A stretch of DNA of 64,000 nt from positions 1 to 64,000 of IMG/VR virus record IMGVR_UViG_3300042868_008532, one strand, 5' to 3'. Under the pieces are notes generated by a model. That model saw only the letters and a program-made list of their open reading frames with translations. It was not told the origin of the DNA and searched no databases. Positions 28,386 through 37,286 of the stretch are shown here, in pieces. Made by a program: the position numbers and the translations under genes. The number at the start of each line of letters is the position of its first letter. Within the stretch, counting starts at the first letter, position 1. The stretch is from a virus.

Positions 28386-29375
28386 TTAAAACATATCTTC
28401 TAATTTATCTAAATGTTTTCTAACAATATCCAAATCACTTATATCAGTATAGGTCATTCCTTGTTTTTTTAACATTTTAACATGGTTATGTAATTGTGTC
28501 ATCATTTGTCTAATCATTCCGGACATTGTTGGGTAATTTTCAATCATCTTATCTAAAAAATAAACTTGTTCAGGTAAGTTTAGAACATTACCAATTTTTT
28601 TAACCCATTCTTTTCCATATTTATCAGCATCCATTTCCATATCCCAATAAATTTTGTAAAACTCCTCAAAGTCTTCAATATCTCCCATGTAAGAATCTTT
28701 CAAATTAAATTCCGACATTTGTTGTTCATGTTTCAATTCGTGAAATAAAACATATACAAATGATGCAAAATTTGAGAATGACTCAGGTGAACATATAATA
28801 ATCGCCTTACTTGTTCGAACTCCTTGAAATCCTGTGTTACAGGCATTCAATACTTTTATTGTATACCCCCTATCTTGAACATAATCTTTTATTTTACTAA
28901 CGATTAAATCAAACGCTTTATATTTGTCTTCAGGAATGTCTTTTCTAAATTTATCAATAACCCTTTCATAATTTGAGGTAGTTTTTAGACCGTTTGGGAT
29001 GATATCTTCTAAAATCGTATCTTTGGTTATCTCAAACCATTCCGTTACAATAGGGACTATCTTTTTCTTCCCACCGGGTGTTTGATTTAACACACCGCCT
29101 TCTTCATCATTGTCTTCAGGATGTTTTTTCACATATTTAGAAATTTTTCTAGACTCTTTTTCTATTTTTGCAATTTTATTCTTTGGTGTACTCATTTTAC
29201 CATCATAACTATCAAACGCTAATTCTGCACTATCATACTTTGATGTTGGAACAATAAAGGGTTGTAATTGCTCTTTATTGAAAAGCCTAACACCAGGACT
29301 CATCGGAACTCTAAATGAACCCGAACCACCAGTACCTGTAGCTTCTTTAATTTGTTTTTTGTTATTTTTATCCAT
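28386..29375 (-). CDS. Putative zinc metallopeptidase with capsid-targeting-like N-terminus
   Basis: About 329 residues from the ATG at 29375; an upstream start at 29393 is possible but lies over the promoter region of the divergent gene. HELKHE near the middle is a HExxH zinc motif, preceded by VYVLF, and DMEMDADKYG about 45 residues later may give the third ligand. The N-terminus MDKNNKKQIKEATG has an I-K-E/A site like T4 gp21 cleavage sites, and the protein is encoded amid the head genes. It may be packaged in the capsid and delivered; the target is unknown. Confidence 0.6.
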   Translation of the reverse strand: MDKNNKKQIKEATGTGGSGSFRVPMSPGVRLFNKEQLQPFIVPTSKYDSAELAFDSYDGKMSTPKNKIAKIEKESRKISKYVKKHPEDNDEEGGVLNQTPGGKKKIVPIVTEWFEITKDTILEDIIPNGLKTTSNYERVIDKFRKDIPEDKYKAFDLIVSKIKDYVQDRGYTIKVLNACNTGFQGVRTSKAIIICSPESFSNFASFVYVLFHELKHEQQMSEFNLKDSYMGDIEDFEEFYKIYWDMEMDADKYGKEWVKKIGNVLNLPEQVYFLDKMIENYPTMSGMIRQMMTQLHNHVKMLKKQGMTYTDISDLDIVRKHLDKLEDMF

Positions 29376-29380
29376 ATACT

Positions 29381-29388
29381 TATAAATA
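29381..29388 (+). promoter_or_regulatory. TATAAATA box between divergent genes
   Basis: T4-type late consensus TATAAATA, 15 nt before the ATG at 29404. On the other strand the same bases give TATTTATA, 6 nt before the start at 29375, so one box could serve both directions. Confidence 0.4.
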
Positions 29389-29403
29389 TACAAAATTTTA
29401 ATT

Positions 29404-29637
29404 ATGGAACAACAACAACAAGAACTATTCGGAAAATTATTTAATACTATCCCATTATATAATGAAGACCATTTAGACGTACTACTATCAACAATGGATA
29501 AAGAACAATCAATCTATATTCTAACTCAAGCCGTTAGTTTTGCATTTCACTCAGGCGTGTTTTCATTGGGGGAATCAGAAATTATTTCAAAATCAATAAG
29601 AACATTAAATAAAATTGAAAAAAATGTTGTGGGATAA
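29404..29637 (+). CDS. Small hypothetical protein
   Basis: 77 residues, acidic with Gln-rich start and helical remainder. Single gene, divergent from the metallopeptidase. Confidence 0.5.
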   Translation: MEQQQQELFGKLFNTIPLYNEDHLDVLLSTMDKEQSIYILTQAVSFAFHSGVFSLGESEIISKSIRTLNKIEKNVVG

Positions 29638-29657
29638 ATAATTTATATTTACATTTG
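29627..29657 (+). promoter_or_regulatory. Bacteroidota-type promoter
   Basis: TTG at 29627-29629, 20-nt spacer, TACATTTG at 29650-29657; the secreted-protein ATG follows 20 nt later. Confidence 0.6.
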
Positions 29658-29677
29658 TAAAATAAAATACAAACACT

Positions 29678-29950
29678 ATGAAAAAAATATTCTTATCACT
29701 TTTACTTATTGTAAGTCTATCCTCATTCTCTCAAGATAACCCAAAACCAAAAAACATTGATAAAGGTATCAATGTTTTGTTAGATTCGTTATCCAATGTT
29801 TATCGTGTTAAAGTAGGTGCGGTCATTGTTAATGATTACCCAAACTTAAGAACAACAACAATCGTTTATGTTAAAAATGGTGAATTAGTTAAAAAAATTA
29901 TTAAAACTGAAAAAAATCCACCAAAACGAGATATATTAAGTAAAAATTAA
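29678..29950 (+). CDS. Small secreted protein
   Basis: 90 residues. MKKIFLSLLLIVSLSSFSQ is a signal peptide of the kind common in flavobacterial secreted proteins (ending FSQ), then a short beta-type mature domain. Its own host-type promoter and isolated position suggest an accessory gene expressed independently of late genes. Confidence 0.6.
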   Translation: MKKIFLSLLLIVSLSSFSQDNPKPKNIDKGINVLLDSLSNVYRVKVGAVIVNDYPNLRTTTIVYVKNGELVKKIIKTEKNPPKRDILSKN

Positions 29951-31104
29951 ATTGTTTTATTACACAGTGCGGTAACACTATATCCGGTTTTAATTGTATC
30001 AGTACCAATTGGTGAATAAACTCTAACAATTGATTCTCCTGATGAACTATTGAAATTTATTTTAATAGGTGCCTCTCCTATTGTATAAATAACAAATTCT
30101 TTAACACCTTTATTACAAAGTTTTTGAAGGTCTTTTAAAGCATATTCTACTTCAATTCCACCTCTTTTAAATGTTTTTGATTTGGATGGGTCAACTAAAA
30201 GTTGTTCCAATAACTCTTGATAATTATTTGCTGTTATTTTTACAAGTTTATCACCACTAACTGACACATTATTTCTTGAATTTATAAGAGTTAATTGATA
30301 AACATATAATGGGACCCATTTAAAATCAACATATTTATGTGGTCTAGTCGTCACATAACCAGTGTCTTGAATCACCTCTTCCCCCTTATTAAGAACAACT
30401 AATCTATCGGGAATGGTTCCGGTATCAAAAGTTACAACACCATTACCATATAATTTTTCATTAGTTAATACATAATTAAGACTTGCATCTCCTTGACCCG
30501 CCTCAATTTTTACACCAACCCAATTACAAATATCTTTGGAATCTTTATCTTTAACTTCCCCCGTTCCTTTAATATCGAAATTAACAAACTGTTCTTGTTT
30601 GTATAATTTAATTTTTTCAGGGTTTTTATTATCACCTTTAGTCTTATCATACGGAGTTTTACCTAATGTAACTTGATTAACATCTGTTGGAACTTGGATA
30701 GTTAAAACACCATTCTTGATTAAATCAGGAAATATCTCCTGAAAATATTTTTTAACCGAATTTGCTCTTGCCAATGCCAAACTTCCCTTTGTCTCATATC
30801 CTTTAGGATTCGTCACATTTGATTCTCCAGATGTTATATTAACTATAAATGTCTTACCACCATTGTCTTTAATAAATTTTTCAATCTGAGGTTTTAATGC
30901 GATAATATCGTTTTTAACGGTTGGGGAATCAATCTGACCAAACCCAAATTTATCTCCAATACTTTGTATTGGGAATTCTGTGTTAATCAACGATTGTTTT
31001 GTAGAAACTTGTTCCAGGTTTAAATATTGTCGTTTTGTCGCGCCTTCGTGAAGATTCATTATTCTATTTCTTTCCTCACTAGATATCTCAAATAAATTAT
31101 TCAT
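29947..31104 (-). CDS. OmpA-like domain protein with head-targeting-like N-terminus
   Basis: About 385 residues from the ATG at 31104, chosen because a TATTTAT box lies 14 nt upstream; the frame extends to 31128. Residues about 85-130 (TFIVNITSGESN, then SLALARANSVKKYFQE) match the OmpA-like peptidoglycan-binding fold. The N-terminus ends in NLHE/GA, a L-x-E type site as used by T4 gp21. The C-terminal part is unrecognised. A second OmpA-like protein lies at 46354-47373. Confidence 0.6.
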   Translation of the reverse strand: MNNLFEISSEERNRIMNLHEGATKRQYLNLEQVSTKQSLINTEFPIQSIGDKFGFGQIDSPTVKNDIIALKPQIEKFIKDNGGKTFIVNITSGESNVTNPKGYETKGSLALARANSVKKYFQEIFPDLIKNGVLTIQVPTDVNQVTLGKTPYDKTKGDNKNPEKIKLYKQEQFVNFDIKGTGEVKDKDSKDICNWVGVKIEAGQGDASLNYVLTNEKLYGNGVVTFDTGTIPDRLVVLNKGEEVIQDTGYVTTRPHKYVDFKWVPLYVYQLTLINSRNNVSVSGDKLVKITANNYQELLEQLLVDPSKSKTFKRGGIEVEYALKDLQKLCNKGVKEFVIYTIGEAPIKINFNSSSGESIVRVYSPIGTDTIKTGYSVTALCNKTI

Positions 31105-31118
31105 ATTTTTCTTTTTAT

Positions 31119-31125
31119 ATAAATA
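31119..31125 (-). promoter_or_regulatory. TATTTAT box (putative late promoter)
   Basis: TATTTATA on the minus strand, 14 nt before the start at 31104. Confidence 0.4.
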
Positions 31126-31159
31126 CATTATTATTTATTTAAACTTAATATTTGTGCAT

Positions 31160-31188
31160 AAAAAAAAGGGACATATAGTCCCTTTTTA
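31160..31188. terminator. Terminator downstream of the capsid gene
   Basis: AAAAAGGGAC / GTCCCTTTTT perfect stem with ATATA loop; terminates minus-strand capsid transcripts and is symmetric enough to act both ways. Confidence 0.8.
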
Positions 31189-31209
31189 TTAAATATTTTA
31201 AGATTTTGA

Positions 31210-33066
31210 TTATCTCAATTCTCTTAAATCGAATGTTCTAACACCATCTACAGTAATTCTTCCGTAAAATCTGTTGTTCACCATTTTTTTCGCGTAACGA
31301 GTCATTATACCTTTAATCGGTGTAAAGTTGAATGGGTTGTACATTGTTGGTGTTAATTGTAATGGTACATACGGTGCGTAGATGTATCCTGTGTCTAACA
31401 ATGATGTTCCTTTGTGTCCAATTAACACTTGGTTAGCTGGGAAGTAAGGGTCACGGTAAACTTGGTAACGTCCTGCTAATGTTCCAACTCTTTCAATACC
31501 CATGTTATATTGGTCTTGTTCAGGAGAAGCATTAGATACGTGGAAGTACTCTAAATCATCAAAGATAGCAGAAACCTCAGAAGATACAACAATCCAGTTT
31601 GCTCCACCTCTTAAAGTAGATTTGTGGATTTGTGCAGACAATTGGTTAATTGCTGTAATTAATGTTTGGTTCCAATCTTTTTGAGTGTAAGAAGTTACTT
31701 GAGAAATTCTTCTCCAACCATTGTAATCCCATCTCAAGTTCCATGCAGCACCTTTACGTAAATCTCTTAAGATTTCACGGTCAATTTCTGCCGCAACTTG
31801 CTCAGATAATAAAGCTGTTAATTCAGCTTCAGCATCGATGTTGTGGAAAGCTGCAACGTCTTGAGCTAACTCAGGAGACCATTGTGCTCTTAATTTTCTT
31901 TCTGTAACTGATACAGTAACTGAATCTAAATCGAAAGAAACCTCACCGATTTTATCTTCAAATTCTAATTCTTCATAACGTCTGAAAACAGCTTTAAATG
32001 AAGTTGTTGCTAATGCTTCAGAAATAGTTGTACCTGTGTAACCATCTAACGATGAAGAATCACAATCAGCACATACTGGACAAGATAAATCAACTTCTAA
32101 CCAAATACAACCATCAACGTCACATACATTTTTGAATGAACCACCGTTACCAGTAGATGCAAATGTTGTTTGAGTTGTGTTACCATATTTCACAATACCT
32201 CTACCATAGATTTGAGTTACAACTCTAAATAATAAAGCTCCTGTAGATACAGCACATGGTGAACTAGCGTCAACTGTTAAACCAGCTCCTGTATAGATAA
32301 TTAAATCAGATAAGAATGATTCAGTATCCATTTCGTTACCATCAGGTCCGATTAATTTTCCTGCACCTGTGTCAGCAAAACCACACATTTTAATGATAAC
32401 TTTTCTTGTGTTACCTGAAGCAATTACTGCTGCTCCATCAGTTGTTCCTGAAATAACTGCATCAACTAAAACTCCACCTGTCCATTTTTGGATAGTTGTT
32501 GTTGCTGTGATAGCTGACCAACGACCTTTAGAATAATCAAATAATCCTGGTGGGTCTAAACTTGGTTCGTTACCTTCATAGAATAAATCATAAAGATTTT
32601 TTTCATATACTGGGTTGTTTGAGCCTGAACCTGCTGTGTAACCTTCACTTGGAGAACCTGGATAATTTCCTGGAGACCCGATTGGTGCGTAGTGCTCACC
32701 TGAATACTGACCGTCAATACCGTCTTTGTATCCTTGAATTTTTGGTACAAAATAGAATAATTTACCGATTGGTAAGTTCATTGCTTGTACAGAAACGATA
32801 TCATTCGCTAATAATTTAGAGAATACTCTTCTTACGATAGGAAATACAACAGTTTCAAATGAACCTGAAGACCCGTCAGAAGTTGCTTCGTTTATTAAGA
32901 AAGACGCTTGGTTCTCATATAATTGAGCTACGTTTTCTCTTAAGTGACCTTTAAGACCTTCAAGAAATCCTAATTTGTCCCATTTGTTGATTGTGTCTTC
33001 TTTAATAACTTTAAGGTGTTTTAACCCGATGTTACCAACTAGACCTGATTCTAATAATGCTCCCAT
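31210..33066 (-). CDS. Major capsid protein (T4 gp23-like)
   Basis: 618 residues. The N-terminal about 60 residues are helical and end in FLINE/ATSDG, matching the gp21 cleavage site and position in T4 gp23 (FLTE/AE). SFETVVFPIVRRVFSKLLANDIVSVQAM continues as in gp23; C-terminal parts (LGEVSF-type strands, TRYAKKMVNNRFYGRITVDG) also fit. An inserted Cys-rich loop (CPVCADC) sits near residue 330. It is the last gene of the minus-strand head cluster, right after the scaffold. The protein forms the capsid hexamers and is matured by the protease at 35044-35769. Confidence 0.88.
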   Translation of the reverse strand: MGALLESGLVGNIGLKHLKVIKEDTINKWDKLGFLEGLKGHLRENVAQLYENQASFLINEATSDGSSGSFETVVFPIVRRVFSKLLANDIVSVQAMNLPIGKLFYFVPKIQGYKDGIDGQYSGEHYAPIGSPGNYPGSPSEGYTAGSGSNNPVYEKNLYDLFYEGNEPSLDPPGLFDYSKGRWSAITATTTIQKWTGGVLVDAVISGTTDGAAVIASGNTRKVIIKMCGFADTGAGKLIGPDGNEMDTESFLSDLIIYTGAGLTVDASSPCAVSTGALLFRVVTQIYGRGIVKYGNTTQTTFASTGNGGSFKNVCDVDGCIWLEVDLSCPVCADCDSSSLDGYTGTTISEALATTSFKAVFRRYEELEFEDKIGEVSFDLDSVTVSVTERKLRAQWSPELAQDVAAFHNIDAEAELTALLSEQVAAEIDREILRDLRKGAAWNLRWDYNGWRRISQVTSYTQKDWNQTLITAINQLSAQIHKSTLRGGANWIVVSSEVSAIFDDLEYFHVSNASPEQDQYNMGIERVGTLAGRYQVYRDPYFPANQVLIGHKGTSLLDTGYIYAPYVPLQLTPTMYNPFNFTPIKGIMTRYAKKMVNNRFYGRITVDGVRTFDLRELR

Positions 33067-33098
33067 TTTTTTTGGTTTTTATTAATTTTTATTTATTT

Positions 33099-34649
33099 TT
33101 ATTTTAATTTTGACATTAAGTCTTTCATTCTTAAGAACTGTGGATTCTCATATGTTTTAGATTCAATTAGATTAATTGCTGAACCTGTTGAAGGTGCTTT
33201 AGCAATTGTTCTTTCTAATGACTCATTCATAGGTTGAGAAGAAGTCCCTGTAAGTTCATCCTTAATGACTTTGTATAAGTTTTTAGATTCTTTAATGTTT
33301 TCAACACCGTCAAATCTTCTTAAGATATTTATTTTTTCTTGTTTTGATGTTGAATGTTCTGTAAACAAACGAGTAGCGTAAGCTAAGTTTGAATTAAACA
33401 CTGCAACCTCATTCAATTTATTTCTAAATACGTTAAGAGCTTTTCTGTATTCTTCATTTTTTTCTCTAAGAACTGTTAACTCAGTTGTATTAGTATTCTC
33501 TTTAATTGCGGTATTAAAAGATGAGTGTGCTCTTGGTTTTGGCAAACCACCTTTTCTGAAATTACTTCCATTACCTAATGTGCGAGAAGCCTCTTTTGTT
33601 TCAGCTTTTTTAGTTGTGTTAGCAACTTGCTCTTTTGTTTCTGTTTTTTTAACAGTTTTCATTTTACCTTCAAGATTTTCACCATCTTTGTAATCAAATT
33701 TTGCTTTTCCTGTACCCATAGTTACATTAGCAGATTTTTTTACAGTTTTGAAACCACCATTTTGATTAGGTTTAGTATCATATTTAAATTTACTAGGATT
33801 CCCTAATCCGGTTCCTTTAGGTTTTACAGTCATTTTAGATTCTACTACTGTATCATCATCCATGTCCATATCATCTTGTTCATCTAACTCTGTGTCGTCT
33901 TCGTCATCAAAAGAAATTTCATAAACGATTTCTTCATCGTCCATATCTTCTTCTTCGTCAAATTCTGATTCAAAATCTTTGAAGTGTCCATCAACATCTC
34001 CAATTTTATGACCATTACGTCTTTTAAAATCGTGTTTGTTTCCTCCAAACGCTTCACCCATTTCTGAATCTTCGTCGTCATTATCAAATACTCTAGATAT
34101 GATATCTTCGATACCTTCAGAATCATCGTCTTCATCTTCGTCTTCAAATTCGAATTCGTCTTCGTCTTCGTCTTCGTCGTTAAATTGTTCAAACATTTCT
34201 TCATCTTCGCTCTCACCAACAATCATGTATTCTTTATTGTTCTCGTTGTCTTTTAAACTGATGTTACCAGAATCATCTTTAGTAACTACAATATTATCCT
34301 CAGGTCCCATTAATTGAAATACACGTAAGATTTCTTCATCGTCATCTACGTCAGTAAGGTCTATGGTTTCTTCGTCATCATCCATATCTACATTATCAGT
34401 ATCCATGTCGTCTTCCATATCTACATCAACATCCATGTCATCCATGTCTGTATCCATATCCATGTCATCCATGTCAACTTCAGTGTCAATCTCTTCTTCT
34501 TCTTGTTCTGTAAGAGATTCTTTTACTAGTTCTTTGATTTCTTGCGACATTGTCGAAGCAAGTATTCCTTTTGCATTTTCAGCTACCGCTTCTTCCAAAT
34601 TTTTCATTTGGATGATAGCTTCTTCAACTAAAGATTTTTCTTTTGCCAT
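33099..34649 (-). CDS. Prohead core scaffold (T4 gp22-like, acidic)
   Basis: 516 residues with extreme Asp/Glu/Met runs in the first half and a coiled C-terminal part (LREKNEEYRKALNVFRNKLNE) that matches scaffolds of T4-like phages. Located between protease and capsid genes as in T4. It fills the prohead and is degraded by gp21-type protease; several L-x-E sites are present. A TATTTAT box lies upstream. The serine-rich frames on the opposite strand are by-products of the acidic codons. Confidence 0.82.
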   Translation of the reverse strand: MAKEKSLVEEAIIQMKNLEEAVAENAKGILASTMSQEIKELVKESLTEQEEEEIDTEVDMDDMDMDTDMDDMDVDVDMEDDMDTDNVDMDDDEETIDLTDVDDDEEILRVFQLMGPEDNIVVTKDDSGNISLKDNENNKEYMIVGESEDEEMFEQFNDEDEDEDEFEFEDEDEDDDSEGIEDIISRVFDNDDEDSEMGEAFGGNKHDFKRRNGHKIGDVDGHFKDFESEFDEEEDMDDEEIVYEISFDDEDDTELDEQDDMDMDDDTVVESKMTVKPKGTGLGNPSKFKYDTKPNQNGGFKTVKKSANVTMGTGKAKFDYKDGENLEGKMKTVKKTETKEQVANTTKKAETKEASRTLGNGSNFRKGGLPKPRAHSSFNTAIKENTNTTELTVLREKNEEYRKALNVFRNKLNEVAVFNSNLAYATRLFTEHSTSKQEKINILRRFDGVENIKESKNLYKVIKDELTGTSSQPMNESLERTIAKAPSTGSAINLIESKTYENPQFLRMKDLMSKLK

Positions 34650-34763
34650 TTGTGTTTAAGTTATTTTAATATATAAATATCTCCCATTATTAAAAAATCA
34701 TTATTTTTAATAATTTGGTGTTGAGTTTTTTTATAACTATAAATATTACCAAAAAAATAAAAG

Positions 34764-34798
34764 CATAAAAAAAGGAGACATTTCTGTCTCCTTTATTA
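34764..34798. terminator. Terminator between small gene and scaffold
   Basis: AAAGGAGACA / TGTCTCCTTT stem with TTTC loop, between the 69-residue gene and the scaffold gene. Confidence 0.75.
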
Positions 34799-34816
34799 AT
34801 TATTGAATATAAATTC

Positions 34817-35026
34817 TTATTCTATCACTTCATCAATTTTGCTTTCAACAATTGCTGTGATTCTCCATTCCATTGTATAATGCTCAAAAACTTTCGTAAC
34901 TTTCGCTTCTACATCAGTTGGGTTATAACCACTAACTAATTTTTCTTCTCTTAATTTTTTAATCTTTCCTGATGCCTCATCAACTGAGTCTAAGGTAATT
35001 TTTGCAATGAAATACTTCTCGTCCAT
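34817..35026 (-). CDS. Small head-cluster protein
   Basis: 69 residues, charged, alternating strands (KYFIAKITLDSVDEASG; YTMEWRITAIVESK). Position between protease and scaffold is where T4 keeps small core proteins, but similarity to gp67/gp68 is not visible. Confidence 0.6.
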   Translation of the reverse strand: MDEKYFIAKITLDSVDEASGKIKKLREEKLVSGYNPTDVEAKVTKVFEHYTMEWRITAIVESKIDEVIE

Positions 35027-35043
35027 AATTTTTTTTATTTAGT

Positions 35044-35769
35044 TTAATGACCTAAATAATCGTTTAATTTTTTCATTAAGTCAAGTGATTTATTACCTGA
35101 ATTACCAACATGTCTTTCAACACTCATTCTTTTCTCTTCATCTAAGTTTTCATCATACAAACTTTTATCCTCTTTATTTAAAAATAGGTATGCTCCCGGT
35201 GTTGAAGGTGAAGACACTAAGTCAAAACAAATTAATTCAAAATCATCTTGTACTTCGTTTTGGTCACCAATTTTTTTAAGTGACCCAACACCCCTTGATG
35301 ATATACCTAAAGTAACTCCTTGTCTTAAGTAATTTGCAGCTAAATCTCCTTTAGTTGAACAGATACCTCTTTCATGGTAACCCGGTGATGTCAATAATTT
35401 AATCTTTCCCATTAAGACGTTACCTTCCCACCATACTTCAGTGATTGCATGAGAAACTCTATCTAAATCAATTAGTGATGATTCCGGGTGATTTAACTCT
35501 GATAGAGCAGTACCCTTTTTAATCATTTTTTTATAATTCTCAGATTCTCTTTTTAATATACGTTCAGGGTATAATCTACCATTTCTATTTGGGGTGTCAT
35601 ATTTTTGTAATACGGCATAAAATTCAAATGGTTTTGAGTGGTCCAACATCTCGCTAGATTCTCTAATTAAAGTTTCGTTACGATTATCCTTTGGGTTAAT
35701 ATAACCCGCATCGTATTCAACTAATATACCTTTTCCTGATTCATTCGGTTGTAATATTTTTAAACTCAT
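35044..35769 (-). CDS. Prohead protease (T4 gp21-like)
   Basis: 241 residues. ELNHPESS gives the catalytic His near residue 94, and TLGISSRGVG the catalytic Ser near 157-158, with a following Asp-rich strand, as in gp21-type serine proteases that cleave after L/I-x-E. It processes the scaffold, capsid protein and probably the other head-packaged proteins in this window. A TATTTAT box lies 16 nt upstream. Confidence 0.85.
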   Translation of the reverse strand: MSLKILQPNESGKGILVEYDAGYINPKDNRNETLIRESSEMLDHSKPFEFYAVLQKYDTPNRNGRLYPERILKRESENYKKMIKKGTALSELNHPESSLIDLDRVSHAITEVWWEGNVLMGKIKLLTSPGYHERGICSTKGDLAANYLRQGVTLGISSRGVGSLKKIGDQNEVQDDFELICFDLVSSPSTPGAYLFLNKEDKSLYDENLDEEKRMSVERHVGNSGNKSLDLMKKLNDYLGH

Positions 35770-35785
35770 TTTAAATGTTTTAATA

Positions 35786-35792
35786 ATAAATA
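35786..35792 (-). promoter_or_regulatory. TATTTAT box (putative late promoter)
   Basis: TATTTATT on the minus strand, 16 nt before the protease start. Confidence 0.4.
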
Positions 35793-36263
35793 TTAAACAT
35801 TTTCGGTTTGTGACGGATATTCAACGGATTTGATTTTTTTAGTTAGATAAAAGTTAAAATAATTATTTTTATAAAAGTTATCATTAAAGATTTGATTTGT
35901 TATTTTAATTAATGAATCTTTAATTTGTTTTGATTTAAAATCGAAGTTTTCCTCAATAATAAAAAAGTTAATTTCAATATTCATAAATGATTTTTTCCCC
36001 AAATTTAAACCGCTTGACCTTAAATCTAAATCAACGATAAATTTTGTATCAAAAATTTTATTATTTAAAGAGTCATAAACTGAGTGTTTTACTCCCCTAC
36101 TTAGGTTTAAAACTGTTCGATTCCAATTATCACAATCATAGAATGGTTCGACCCATGTTTGTATATTTAAGTAAAGTGATTTTAAGTTGACAGAATCAAC
36201 TGTTCCATAAACAACTTTTGCAGTTTTAAAACCGTTTAGTTGAGAGGTTTTCCCCTTTTTCAT
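35793..36263 (-). CDS. Hypothetical head-cluster protein
   Basis: 156 residues, beta-rich with aromatic residues (LYLNIQTWVEPFYDCDNW; FMNIEINFFIIEE). Lies between portal-side genes and the protease. Could be a head completion or tail-connector protein; no motif supports a name. Confidence 0.55.
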   Translation of the reverse strand: MKKGKTSQLNGFKTAKVVYGTVDSVNLKSLYLNIQTWVEPFYDCDNWNRTVLNLSRGVKHSVYDSLNNKIFDTKFIVDLDLRSSGLNLGKKSFMNIEINFFIIEENFDFKSKQIKDSLIKITNQIFNDNFYKNNYFNFYLTKKIKSVEYPSQTENV

Positions 36264-36337
36264 TAATTTTCATATTTTTCCTTTTATTTTTAAAAAAGAT
36301 AGGTAAAAATAGGTGTTAGGTCAAATTTTTTGTTAAT

Positions 36338-36550
36338 TTGGAATATATGTATAATATGTTAATAATTAAATTAGATAAAAATACATCAATAGAGAAAGCG
36401 TTAAAACTCTATAAAAGTAAAGTTATTAAGACACGTCAAAGCTCTGAACTTAATAAAAGAAAAGAATTTATTAAACCTTCCGTAAAAAAAAGAAACGTGT
36501 TAGCAAAAGCTAAACACGTTCAATTAAAATATTATTCGGATAATAATTAA
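36338..36550 (+). CDS. Small basic hypothetical protein
   Basis: 70 residues, strongly Lys-rich. A lone plus-strand gene in the minus-strand head cluster, convergent with 36547-37266 (4-nt overlap). An alternative start at the second Met is possible. Confidence 0.45.
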   Translation: MEYMYNMLIIKLDKNTSIEKALKLYKSKVIKTRQSSELNKRKEFIKPSVKKRNVLAKAKHVQLKYYSDNN

Positions 36551-37266
36551 AGATTTTCTTTTAAACTTTTAAGTTTAAAATAAGTCAACTTGTCGTATTT
36601 CTCAGATATCACTTTTGTAAGTGTTTCATCAATCCTACCTTTCACTGAATTATCTTCAGATGACTCTTTCATTGCATTTAATTTATCAACCACACTTTCT
36701 TTAAGAGTGTTAAATTTAATTGATAATTCTTTATCATCTTCAGACAACAATTTAACAATTTCTTTTTTATCAGACTCACTTAAACCATCAATATAATTTT
36801 TAATGGTTTTGTTTGCAACACTAACCATAGTTGATAATGGAAGTTCAATACCTTTAGTTTGTATAACCGGTATTTTTTTTAAATTTTCTAAAATTAAATT
36901 TTTACTTTTAAGTCTTGATTCAATAGTTAAAACATCTGTTGAAAATAGGTTGTCAATGTTTTCATATGAATTATTTGATTTCGTATTTTTAACCCATGTA
37001 TTTAATTTTTTTAAATCTGCCGGTAAAATTTTATTAACAGCATTTTCATATAGAGTAATACATTCATGGATGTATTCTCTTGAATATGAATCATTCAAAC
37101 CTTTTCTAGTGTTTAATTCATCATACATGTAGAAAATTTTACTAACATTTTTATTTTCTAATACAAGTTTTTTAAATGTTTTTAATTCGTCTTTAAATGT
37201 ATCGTTTTTATACGATTCAAGTAATACGTTTTCTATCTTCGATTTTAATATTCCAAACTTTGTCAT
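36547..37266 (-). CDS. Hypothetical helical protein near portal
   Basis: About 239 residues from the ATG at 37266; that start is preferred over 37290 because a TATTTAT box lies 13 nt upstream of it and the earlier codons overlap the portal gene. Mostly helical, with N-terminus MTKFGILKSKIENVLLESYK containing an L-L-E/S site. Possibly a core or connector protein. Confidence 0.6.
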   Translation of the reverse strand: MTKFGILKSKIENVLLESYKNDTFKDELKTFKKLVLENKNVSKIFYMYDELNTRKGLNDSYSREYIHECITLYENAVNKILPADLKKLNTWVKNTKSNNSYENIDNLFSTDVLTIESRLKSKNLILENLKKIPVIQTKGIELPLSTMVSVANKTIKNYIDGLSESDKKEIVKLLSEDDKELSIKFNTLKESVVDKLNAMKESSEDNSVKGRIDETLTKVISEKYDKLTYFKLKSLKENL

Positions 37267-37279
37267 TTTCTTTTTAATT

Positions 37280-37286
37280 ATAAATA
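37280..37286 (-). promoter_or_regulatory. TATTTAT box (putative late promoter)
   Basis: TATTTATA on the minus strand, 13 nt before the ATG at 37266; supports the downstream start. Confidence 0.4.

Noticed and set aside
34036-34659. Serine-rich plus-strand reading frames
   Set aside because: They are antisense to Asp/Glu codons (GAT/GAA/GAC) of the acidic scaffold gene and have no start signals.
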